DNA of 64,000 bases, taken from contig JAUTXW010000556.1 of the NCBI GenBank assembly GCA_030620095.1, positions 960,001-1,024,000 on the forward strand, given 5' to 3'. The notes under the pieces were generated by a model. It did no database searches. It saw only the letters and a program-made list of their open reading frames with translations, and was not told the origin of the DNA. This stretch comes from Kuschelorhynchus macadamiae (taxonomy: Eukaryota; Arthropoda; Insecta; Coleoptera; Curculionidae). Positions 1 to 10,255 of the stretch are shown one piece after another. The number at the start of each line of letters is the position of its first letter. Position 1 is the first letter of the stretch. Position numbers and translations under genes: made by a program.

Positions 1-470
1 AAAATTTGAAATCAATCTAATAAGTAGTTTTTTCAGGGCGATTTTTTAGATGTTGTATTAGGCCTCCATTTTCTTTTGCCATCTTGGATTCGTATCAAAA
101 TGTTACCAGTTCATTTTTATGTTACACTTGATTTTTGAGCAAAGTGTGAGGTAAATTGAATAATTAATTTTTTAGTAAAATTTTTACAACAATTCAATAG
201 ACCGCCATTTTGTTCGGCCATATTGAATTTTTACCAAAATGTTGTCCATATGACCCTTAATTTGATTTCACTTTTAACAAAAATTTAAAGTTAATCAGAC
301 AGACCGACGAAATTGAGAAAACATGTATTAGGATCCCTAAAACATGAAGACATATACAATCTGGGAGGGTGAATTTTCAAGATTTGTAGTAAAATTTGAC
401 TTTTGGCGCTTAGATGTTTTGTCAAAAAACCGTCGATATATAAACAAAAGCAGGTAATATAAATTCAAAA
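1..470. repeat. Dispersed ~430-bp AT-rich repeat, copy 1
   Basis: Non-coding. The same unit is found twice in tandem at 28605-29470, and its 3' part again at 61190-61440. Shared landmarks are the phrases gccgccattttg, ccatcttggatt and cttaatttttgacc, then a block with cagaccgacggaa and a distal block near cctgagagagtga. No open frame and no terminal inverted repeats were seen, so the class is unknown. It lies in intron 1 of P450 copy A, if that gene's exon 1 is upstream. Confidence 0.6.
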
Positions 471-1437
471 ATTTAGTTTTTTTTATTTTTAGACACATAA
501 GCTAGAAAACCTTGTTTTTTTTATATACACTTATTTATTTAAAAGCTGCTTATCTTAGTCACAATGACCAAAAATGCATATTTCGTGTTAAAAAAAATAA
601 ATATTATGCCTATGAAATCTAAAAAAAAATCCAGAACATCTAATCAATTTAGATGACTTAAACCAACATTTCATACTTTCTGCTAAAACCTCCACACAAC
701 ATAAACAAGATATTATTTACTTTTACACCTCCGGCGTAAAGGAAGACATAACTGAAATCATTACATTTAGCGCATGTACAGAAGTGGAAATTTATAATAC
801 TATTAAAAATATTAAGACACAATTTTTCGGTTTTGATAATTTAAATATCAGTATGATCATTTTGTGTTGTCCATTTCTGCTGCCTTATATTCTGCATGTG
901 ATAAATACCTGCATGAAACATTCTTATTTTTCATTAGCATGGGAAATTGCTAATGTTTTGCCTCTATCTAATATTCCACACAAATCTTGTCATTTAACAA
1001 GCAGAATTTAGCCGGTCAAAGTTAACGGTCTATTATTTACACCCTTATCAGTTACGCAAGGAGTACCTCAAGGTAGTATATCGGGGCCTCTTCTATATAC
1101 AATATGCAGCACCTCTAACTTATTACTCAAAACTTAAATAATGCAACTATCAAGTATAAGCCAATGATACTCAAATTTACTACTCGTTTTCATACACCCG
1201 ATACTATTTCGGCAAATAATCAAATTTTCAACAAGGATTTGGATACTCTGTTAAAAATTTCATAAGATCACCTTCTCAGGCTATACCCTGATAAACCAAT
1301 TGGAATTCTTTTTGGAAACGATGCTTTTCAAAATATCACTTTAAGTAATTTAAATATAACTTTGGATGGCAAAAGTATTAGATTTACAGATAGTCATTAG
1401 GTTTAATTGAACTATAAACTTCATTTTAGAGAATATA

Positions 1438-2055
1438 CAAGGTGTGCCAAACGGCGCTACCAATAATTTAGGAATACATAGATTTGATTAAAATATCGCG
1501 ATTTAGCCATAGTTGCCTTAGAACAAAAGTTAATATTAAGAAAGATACAAGGTGATTAAGTTAAAATTTTATTTTCGGTTTTTTAAAATATTATCCCTGG
1601 TTTTTGAGATATTAAAGTGAAAATTGGTGATAACGGATTTTTTATAGCCAGTAATAATAATACGCCTTCAATTTTGACGTTACTTGTAAAGAGCGCTAGG
1701 AGCGCAACTTTTTGTCTTTAAAAAGTTTTAAAACTTTTTTAAATTCAAAATTAGGAAGTTTTGTATAGAAAAATATTTTCTATTATCTTTTCTTCACAAA
1801 AAAGCTATACCTTATAAATCTACCTAAATTTTACTGTTTTCGAGATATTTGCTGTTTTATTACTTAAAACAGCCCCGTGTACTCACCATTTAGTATATTC
1901 AAGTTTAATGTCTCAAAAACCAGGGATATTAAGTTAAAAAATCGAAAATAAAATTTTAACTTAATCACCCTGTATCTTTCTTAATATTAACATTTGGACT
2001 AAGGCAAATACGGCTCTGTATTCCTGAATTATTGGTAGGACCTTTTGGGACACTA
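1438..2055. mobile_element. ~620-bp MITE-like inverted-repeat element inside the LINE
   Basis: The left end (gtgtgccaaacggcgctacc, then aataatttaggaataca) is the imperfect reverse complement of the right end near 2013-2053. A second inverted block, around aaattttattttcg at 1563-1580 and cgaaaataaaatttt at 1940-1960, continues the arms inward, giving arms of about 130 bp. TATA flanks both ends, suggesting a TA/TATA target duplication. There is no coding capacity. It interrupts the LINE RT, so it inserted later. Confidence 0.75.
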
Positions 2056-2928
2056 CTATAAGTATTATTAAGAGTGCATTCCGCTTTAAAACTTATATTT
2101 CTGCACAGGCAAAGCTTAAACCAAGACACTAAGAAGCACTTATGTGAGACGTTAGTGCTCTGCCATTTTAATTTCTCCGACGTTATTTATAGTCCTTGTC
2201 TGGATGCTTTAGATACAAGACGTATCCAGAAAGCTCAAATCAGCAGCCTTCGTTTAATACACAACGGCCTAATCCAATATCACATAAAATACAAGACGTA
2301 GGCTGGCTTAATATGTCAAACCATCGTAAACTCCGTTCTGCGTGTTTTTTCTTTAAAATCCTTAAGTTGAAGAAACCTCCGTATTTGCTTCATAAGGTGT
2401 CATTTCGAACCGATGTCCATAATCTTAACTTGCAATCCCATAGGAGAGAAATATTTAAACGGTCTTTTTCTTATCATATTGCCACCTGCTATGCAATCAG
2501 AACGAAGAAGAATCATAAAAAGAACGTTGCTGGCACAGCTACTAATTCTGTAAAACTACCACGCTTTGACCTATATACACTTGCACACTTATAAAATAAA
2601 CCTTTTGTTTAATGCCAATACTTTTACTCGATTTTTTTTTACTTAGTGTTTTCATTGATGTTTTGTATGATGCAATATGTATTTTTTTTATTGCTGATTT
2701 AATATATAGAGCTGCCTACATATTGTTATTATAAGTGAACTAGGCATTTTGTATTTTTGTTTGTTTTGTTTTGTTAATTGGTCTTGAATTAAGTATTTGC
2801 ACCCGGCACTTAAGGAAGAATTGGTACTTGTTACCTCTTAAGTTGTCCTTTATTTGCCCTTAATTGTAAGATTTATTGTCATGTATTGTATTGTCACCAT
2901 TTATTTTGTTCTCTTTTGGTAAACGTAA

Positions 2929-2930
<2 letters not shown>

Positions 2931-2984
<54 letters not shown>
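2931..2984. repeat. (ATT)n microsatellite, LINE 3' tail
   Basis: About 18 ATT units directly after the LINE 3' untranslated region. The related LINE at 44.6-48.7 kb carries the complementary TAA repeat at its 3' end, so this is the element's tail rather than an independent microsatellite. Confidence 0.8.
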
Positions 2985-2988
<4 letters not shown>

Positions 2989-3016
2989 TGATATGACGAT
3001 GCTAAAAATATTTTAG

Positions 3017-3283
3017 GAGGAATATACTTCACATATGAACCATTTTGGATAATAGTGGATTTAGATTTGATCAAGCAGATCATGTTTAAAGACTTTTTGT
3101 ACTTTACCGATCACGGGTTCTTCTACAAGCACAAGGACGACGTTCTAACCAATCATTTATTTAATGCCGATGGAGAAGAATGGAAAAAACTAAGATCAAA
3201 ATTGACTCCAACGTTTTCTAGCGGAAAACTCAAGTTGATGTTCGATATTTTGAACAACCTAGGCGATCGTTTGGAGAAAAAAG
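3017..3283 (+). CDS. CYP6-like cytochrome P450 copy A, exon 2
   Basis: Second coding exon of a microsomal P450 mono-oxygenase (haem-thiolate enzyme, probably ER-anchored, oxidising xenobiotics or endogenous lipophiles; the substrate cannot be told). It reads GGIYFTYEPFWIIVDLDLIK and continues to NNLGDRLEKKG. The helix-C WxxxR motif is present as EEWKKLR in the usual RSKLTPTFSSGKLK context. Acceptor ttttag ends at 3016. The exon is 267 bp, enters and leaves in phase 1, and matches exon 2 of copy B (41888-42154) in length and phase. The donor is unusual: AAG|GCAAGA, a GC donor, where copy B has AAG|GTAAGA. The in-frame read-through after 3283 is intron. Exon 1 of this gene is not in the window. 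Confidence 0.9.
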
Positions 3284-3354
3284 GCAAGATTTCTGATTTT
3301 GTATGCAATACGAAAGAATTTACGTTGAATTACATCCAGAACCGTAGATCACAC

Positions 3355-3621
3355 CAGTGGCGTATTTAGAAATTACTAAATCTGCTTTAAAATTATTCGA
3401 TATTCAACTAATTTATTTGACAAGGGAAGAATAAAGAATTTCAGAAACTAAAAAAAAATGTCATCGCTTTCTGTTTTATACGTAATTAGACATATCAATG
3501 CAAAAAAGCCCTTACATTATTTCTGTGAGTCTTTAACTTTATACATATTTCATTTTAGTTTAAGTAAAACTAGTTCCGGAGGGGGGGTTAAGCAACAAAA
3601 TCCCCTTTAAATACGCCATTG
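3355..3621. mobile_element. hAT-type MITE with perfect 8-bp target duplication
   Basis: 267-bp non-coding element. It starts CAGTGGCGTATTTA and ends TAAATACGCCATTG, its inverted repeat. It is flanked on both sides by GATCACAC (3347-3354 and 3622-3629), the 8-bp duplication typical of hAT transposition. The flanking intron aligns with intron 2 of copy B (about 42180-42290), which lacks the insert, so it moved in after the gene duplication. Confidence 0.92.
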
Positions 3622-3629
3622 GATCACAC

Positions 3630-6600
3630 TATCGCTGTCTACTTAGCCACTTTATGATTTAAGGTACCAGTTGGAAATTTGGGTCAATCTATAGCTAATG
3701 TCGTGAAATCCTATCTATTTAATATAAAAAGCATTACGTAAGGTTTAAAGACGATTAAGTTCGATATAAAAACCTATCTATTCTTAAAAACTTTTAAAAA
3801 ACATTCATAGCTAAATTTAAGGCCCTAAGCAAATGTTGTCCATATCTTACTTAAAACTATTCAGAAAAACATAGTGGGCGGCAGGAATAATTTTTCCTAT
3901 CCTCTTACAGACGAGAGATAATGGAAGATAAAGCCTGCTCGGCCGGAGTATGAAAATTTTGACGCAAATATAACCATTTGAAATACAAGTAAATAAAGAC
4001 TTTAAGAACAGTCAAAGCTTTTACCATAAGATTATACCATTTTGTTGTTAACCTAAAAGTTTTAATTAGATATCATAAGCCCTTCAGGCAAATATACAAG
4101 AGGCAAGTTGAATCGAATTTTTTCAAAACACTGCAACAATAAATGAATAACATATAAACCAGTCGACAACTTATATGAGTTCATTGTTTGTATTCAGGTG
4201 CGAGAATAACAGAGGATACTGAAAAACCGTACTTGCAATTTTTATCAGCTCATATACGGGGCGATATGAGAGCTCCAAGCTAGAGGTATCTCAAAAATGA
4301 GATTTATTTATTTGAAGAGATATTTTCAAAATTACTTCAGAATAAGCCTAAGCGCTTATTGCAAAGTGTTGGTGATCCCTGAGTCTAAACTGAACTTGGT
4401 AGAAATGACAATATTTCTGAGAACCCTTATCTCTCTTCAATAATCACTCAAGTTGTACGTAAAGCTCTACAATTGAACATGTGCTATAATCCCACTTTGG
4501 GGTGACATTTTTAAAGAAAGTCGAAAAAATACACAATTTACGATAAGGATTTAGATATTTACAGTTTAACTTGCCAACCGCGTCCCAACATGCCAAGTAA
4601 TCAGACAAGGTACTTGCTACCAAACAAAAATGTTAGAAGAGGGAAGGAGGTTGGCAAATAAATAGATCCTGTTTCTATTTATTTTTTGTCTTAACAACTT
4701 GAATTGTACTTACTTTGTCTAAGTAACGAGGCATGAAGTTGTTTACACCGAGCAGGTAGTTTGTAGCGAATCAATCACTTGACTTGCTTCTCTACCTGCT
4801 TCATGTAAACTAACCTTAAAAGCGTGTTAAAAAAGAAACTTTGTATTTTAGTGGCTCTTTGTAGTTGAATGTTTTTATTAATTTTTGGTGTATAAATGCA
4901 GTGAAGCGCAGATCTCATAATTTCAAAAATATACAGGGTGGATTACCCGTCGATATGTAGCTGTTAATTTGTAAAACGGTCTGGCATATAAGAGTTACAT
5001 TTTTGTGAATATATCCTGCATTTTATTGCGTATTTAAATTATCCAATAAAATGCATGCACTAAACCTATACCCAACTTACAGTGTTTAGGAGCCTTTGAT
5101 CCATCAGTATTAAGCTCTCCCAGCGTTCGATATTATACGGGGTGTAACAAAAACCAAGAAATGCATTTCCCAAATTCATTAATAACTTTCTTACTTTATA
5201 TAGGACCTCCGGTATATTTTGGTTTCCTATATCTAAATGCAATAGTTTTTAAAAGCTAGCCAGATCTAAATAATCATCCGTGTCCGCAATGTAAAGCTGC
5301 TCCTCCTAATTTGGAGGGCTCTTATAACTAGCCCAAAAGTTATTATGACATTAGATACTTGCAAGAGCTTTTTAATTTTTGACAGAAGGAATAAAAATGA
5401 AGATAATCTATTGGCTATATAATACTACTTACACTTAAACGTCGTAGGCCTGGCTAGAGGAACGAAACACACCCATCAACAATAAATGATTCGTATGTAG
5501 CGGAATATTTATATATTCAAAAATATTTAAAAGTAATTTAGACTGGTTATCAATATACCTTAAACACTAATATCAAAAAACGTAATAAATGGTATAGTAG
5601 ATACTGATTCCGTGACCACGTTGTATGTTAATAATGATGCAATTATCTATAAATAATGATAATAATGTCAAGACGCATCCGGACGACATGACAATATTAG
5701 ACCAAGTTTGGCCATCTCGTATGGATGAAAAATGAATGACAAATATTGTGCTGAAACATTAGCATTAAAAGACACGGTTGCCTCCTTCGAATGTCGTTCA
5801 ATATTCGAAGGTTGCCTACGTTCCATTCGTCTTGATGCGGCTTAATGTTTAAAAAAATATAGTATGGGGAATTATTTCGTTTACCATCACCCGCACCGCG
5901 GAAACTTTATCTCGAAATATGTGCGCCAGACATCAAACTCATAGACCTAGAGCCAAGGGGCAAATTACTTACCCAACAGGTACAAACGATTTGAGTTATT
6001 TGCTTGTATTTGTTGTTTTCCTTCACTAAGTATATATAATTAGTAGGGAATGTTTGTACTATTCCTTTAAAATTGATAATAATTAATATCCATTCTATTT
6101 AAATGTCGAAGTAATTTAATTGGGTATAAAAAAAGAATTGCTATTAAAACATTAAGGTTTTTTATTTTAGTAATAAATGTAAAATATCTATTACCTTTTC
6201 TTTTTGTGAACTCTTAAAATTATGTTTTTTATTTAGATCGAGGTTTTGTTTATTTTTCCCAAGCTCTAATTTCAAGCAGGCTCAGGCGCATGCGCAGAAT
6301 TTTCATTACGTGGGACAGTTTTTAAATATCTATAAATTTTCATTTTGAACTTATAAAAATCCCTTCACTTCAAAAACATATATTAAAATCGTTAATTATT
6401 TTATTATTCACAAAAACGTACATGGGTTCTAGGTGTATGTGAAAAAATTTATTTCATAGTAAATTAGAGTATTTGATCAATTAGATAAAAGGCTCGGGAG
6501 AGCAGAATTTTTTTTATTTGCATTTTAAAAATGCCATTGATCCAATTTCGGGGCAACAAACTACAAATGCTTACATATGTCAGGAATTACCCGCATGTTG

Positions 6601-6690
6601 GTAACCCTTGTTTTGAGACAATAAACGAGTTTAAATCAATAACATAATATACTGAAAAGCCCTACTTAAAGCGTGTTAGTCGTCAGTACC
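3630..6690. other. Intron 2 of P450 copy A, no gene seen
   Basis: AT-rich non-coding sequence. The first ~80 bp still align with copy B intron 2 near 42190-42290. A short imperfect hairpin lies at 4740-4809 (gtttacaccgagcaggtag and its near-complement). A block at about 5865-5955, with accatcacccgcacc, is conserved at about 51080-51170 in copy B. The TACAGGGTGG-like starts near 4933 suggest a short DNA-transposon relic without a convincing partner end. Confidence 0.55.
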
Positions 6691-7128
6691 GGAAAGACAT
6701 AGTACTGTAAAGCTTAAAAAGTTCATTAAAAAGTCATTCTTCATCCTCTTCTCTCTCATCTCATTCTGATCTTTCGTAACTATTTGTTCTTCGTTTGTAT
6801 CTGTCGAATCGTCTTCAATCAAAACCTTTTTTTAAAGCTTTTGCTTTTTTCACGCAGATTTTTCTTTTGCTTTTTATTTTCCAATTCCTCCTTTTCTGGC
6901 GTGTCCGTAGCAATGATTGTTCTTCCACATTTTCAATTCCGCGTAATTTTTCTTGGTCCAGCTTTTGGATGGCCTGATTTCGTCCAGGCTTACAAATGAA
7001 GAATTATCTTTATTCATCTCTAAAATGCATGTTTCTACATTACTGCTAGAAGAACTTGCTTTGGCGGTAATTATAGGACTGATAGTAGGACTTGTTATGG
7101 TAATATCCCATTAAGGTAGAAGGACCTG

Positions 7129-8527
7129 TTAGGGCAATATTCCAGAACTAGTAGACGGACCTGCTATCGGGGTAACTACAGGACTGGCAAAAGTGACTGC
7201 CACGGTCGTTTCTTCAAATCCTGGTGCTGGGCGATCCGAGACAGAAGAACAAAATTCATGGTCTTGGAAAACATTTCTATCAAATGGAAATATGCCCGAC
7301 TTACGAAATCCAGACTTCACATTTTCTGCTGTGGTTGCTTTATCCCAAGCGTTGGAGGACAAACTTGGCAGCGAATAGATTGATAGGGTCTTGTTTGGAT
7401 GTGCTAATAACCATGACTTCACAGCCTCGGCAAAATAATTTTTGAATGGCCCAAATACAGATCGATCAAGGGGCTGTAACTTATAAGAAGTATGAGGGGG
7501 TAACGTAAGGATAGTAATCCCATGCTCCTTACAATATGTTATAGCTTCTATACTAAGGTGCCACTCATGATTATCCATGAGCAGAAGTACAGGATTTTCT
7601 TTGCTGCACCTTACATTTTTTGTTAAAAAACTTAACACTCGCATAAAATTATCGGTGATCATCAAACCTGATTTATGCACAAGTCCTATAGATCACGGCA
7701 TTGCTCCAGACATCATGCGGTGCTCATTAAAGCGCTTTCTGGGAAATAGCCATACAGGAGGCAAAGCATTTCCATTCGCACATATTAGCCCAACTTGTGT
7801 TACCAGTTCGCCAGGTTCTTTAGAAGCAACTTGACCAACCTAGTGAAAAAACTACACATAATACCTATACTTAAAAAAAATCTCATTACACTGACCTGTT
7901 TTTCTCCTTTCTTCCCTGCAACTTTTGATACTTAGCTACAGTGGCTATGCCAGTCTCATCGAGATTGAATATTTGACTTGCTTGATAGTAACGTCTTTCG
8001 TTAACAATTTCTAGCTCGCGAAAAAAATCTCCTACAACAGTTCTGTTGAATGCAGTTATGCAAGCAAGAGATGTAGATTCTGGTTTTCTAATTGACAATC
8101 TTGGACTTCTGTTTAGGTAAAGTAAAGGTAAGTTTAGCCGAAAACCAGTCTTCTCCTGCCATTTCCTTGTCTTTCTACAAATTTGGAACGTTAAGTGAAT
8201 TTTGATAGCGAACTGTAATGCTAACTGTCTAGTTTTTTTCGGAGTTAGTCCATAAAACATGCTGGAACATTTTATCAAATACTGCGCAAGCGACTTTTCC
8301 ATCTCTTCCCCGAAAATTTGCCGATTCTCAACATCGGGAGTGAAAGACATGTTTTCAATTCCTTCATCTCGCGTCTTCTTAACATATTTCGCCAAGCGCG
8401 ATTTTGTAACGTTATGCATTTCCGCCACGATTCGCAAACTGCCGACACCATTAAGAAAATCTTCCACCGCTTGCCCCATATCTTCTTCTGGGAGAGCTCG
8501 GTTTATTTTTGCTATGTACTTTCTCAC
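7129..8527 (-). pseudogene. pogo/Tigger-type DDE transposase with one small intron
   Basis: Read on the minus strand from 8527. An N-terminal helix-turn-helix (psq-like, ALPEEDMGQAVEDFLNGVGS) leads to the DDE domain. The first acidic residue is in NLDETG (near 7960), the second in LLLMDNHEWH, the third in PPHTSYKLQPLDRSVFGPFK. A 56-bp GT-AG intron fits at 7895-7840 (GTCAGT to CACTAG). The A-run just before the donor seems to carry one extra A, since removing one restores the family-like K-Q-V-G-Q-V junction. A single in-frame stop (TGA at 7693-7695, likely CGA to TGA) breaks the rest. C-terminal tail sequence with IRPSKSW continues, interrupted, to about 6700. The acidic triad looks preserved but the element is inactive. 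Terminal repeats not found. It sits antisense in intron 2 of copy A. Confidence 0.85.
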
Positions 8528-8534
8528 TATCTAA

Positions 8535-9742
8535 AACCATATCTACATACAGTAAACCGAAGTAATAGTAAATTTAAAAAATGCTCGGACAAAAACAAAA
8601 TATAGATTTAAAAAAATTTAAAAAAAGCAACTTTAATGAGTATTAAAAACGGCATTTTCTTGTTAATTTAACCGATCTCGTAGCTCTTACCATTCTAGAG
8701 ATAGCAATAGTGATAAACCCTATTTAAGACATCCTGTATACGGTATCCTATTGTAAAAAAAATGAGAGTAAAGTCATTTGAGATACTCTGTATCTTAGTT
8801 TTTTACTCAAAAAATGGTTAATTTGAAATAAATTTGATGGATACGGGCGTTTTTAATTTATTTATCCTTGGGTTTAAATCGATTCATGTGGGAATTTTGG
8901 CAGTCGTTGTATAAGAAACATTATAAAAGAAATGCAAGCTGGGGATACAATGGACCATCACCGGGGATACGTTACTTTTCAGTAAAATTATATACAATAT
9001 GATGCAAATGATACGCATTACGATATACATACGCAAACAATATTGAACAATTCGAAAATACACTAAAATTAGCACATCAACTTACCTTTAAATTTACACC
9101 AGGAACGCAAAAATGAACGAAATATGCGGCACTACAACATACGTTACGATAAGAGTGCGTGCAATTGTCGACTGTTTGATCATGTAAATTCGAATTGATT
9201 TTGCCGATAGAGGCAGCGCAGGCAATCTTTAGGCGGGAGATTTGAGAGTGTCCATTGTAACCCCGTGTCAAATGTATCCCCGGTTTCCCCTACTAATTAA
9301 ATTTCGTTAATACCATTATATACACTATATCACAGTTAAAATATCGCTTTACAATTATTTCGTTATCATGAGATTCGATCAAATTGCATAGCGTATGAAC
9401 ACTTGTGAATGACTATATATAACAATGATGATGCACAAGCAACTTCTTTAAAGTTACTTACTGTTTTAGGATATGGACTTCTTGTTTTTTATTCAACATA
9501 AAAAACTATTTTAGCCTGATAGTGGTGCTAATCATTTAAGCATAAGTAGCTGTTAGCATGTTAAAATTTTTAATACACGGGGCTGACTCTAATTAGTGCT
9601 TCCATTGACAGAACGTTATTTAGGATCACGTATTAAATATCTGACGGGCCTTAACGCGTGCCTGGATGCGGCTAATATGAGCAATTCAATTCCGGTATTT
9701 TATTTACTAGTTGAATATTAATATAAATGCATTATATTTTAG
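8535..9742. other. Intron 2 of copy A, 3' portion
   Basis: No gene seen; the small open frames resemble nothing known. The last ~150 bp, including ccattgacagaacgtta at about 9601-9618, align with the same part of copy B intron 2 (about 51640-51745). This marks shared ancestral intron sequence. Confidence 0.5.
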
Positions 9743-10052
9743 TTAATGATTTATGTCTAAAACGGCAGCCGCTAAACATAAAAGAAGTAGCAGCCTGTTT
9801 TGGTACGGACGTAATAGCGAGCTGCGCCTTTGGTCTCGAGTGCAACACTCTGGAAGATCCAAATAACGATTTCAGGAAATACGGGAAGCAGATTTTCGAA
9901 CCTCGATTTTTCTCAGAACTAATTGAGCACTTTTGCAATTGGAATCTCCTAAACTTTTTGGGTCACACTTGGCTAAAGAAAGACGTCAATCGTTTTTTTC
10001 TAAATATAGTTAAGGACATGACTGAGTACAGGGATAAAAACAAGATAATACG
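9743..10052 (+). CDS. CYP6-like cytochrome P450 copy A, exon 3
   Basis: 310-bp exon, acceptor ttttag, donor CG|GTAAGT, entering in phase 1 and leaving in phase 2. It encodes the helix D-G region and reads NDLCLKRQPLNIKEVAACFG, then the CYP6-typical TDVIASCAFGLECNTL, and ends EYRDKNKIIR. It aligns without gaps to copy B exon 3 (51772-52081), with roughly one residue in six changed. The GTAAGT intron start is conserved for some 100 bp in both genes. Confidence 0.92.
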
Positions 10053-10255
10053 GTAAGTTTGATTGTACATATTGCTTGTCACCAAGGTAAATCTTTAAAA
10101 CACCGATAAAAATTAAAGACTGCCCTGTAAACTTGCCACTAAAACAGTGATTTTTTAATATTAAAAAACTTGTTGAAAATATATTTCTAATAGTTTTTTT
10201 TCTATCGCCTTTCTGACGATAAAAAAACACTTTTGAGTTACTTCCCAGAACAAGC

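Larger units (their letters stand above)
610..2990 (+). pseudogene. Decayed LINE reverse transcriptase (ORF2) with ATT tail
   Basis: Broken remnant of a CR1/Jockey-type LINE ORF2. Positions 784-1011 read IILCCPFLLPYILHVINTC, matching IIMCCPFILKYLTHVVNFC of the better element at 45.5-47.7 kb. Around 1045-1110 the RT motif region reads VTQGVPQGSISGPLLYT-like. Positions 2074-2594 match the C-terminal domain (CETLVLCHFNFSDVIYSPCL against CDSLVLSIFNYCDVVYGPCL). It ends in an ATT microsatellite, as the other copy does. It carries stops and frameshifts, lacks the endonuclease domain and is split by a MITE at 1438-2055. Not functional. Confidence 0.8.

Noticed and set aside
1..3016. Search for exon 1 of P450 copy A
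   Set aside because: No anchor-encoding exon with a GTATGT donor seen here; assumed upstream.
6784..6999. Open frames on the + strand opposite the pogo transposase tail
   Set aside because: Shadow frames of the minus-strand element; no independent evidence.
9077..9271. 64-codon minus-strand frame (MTRGYNGHSQISRLK...)
   Set aside because: No family resemblance and no splice or promoter context; left as non-coding.
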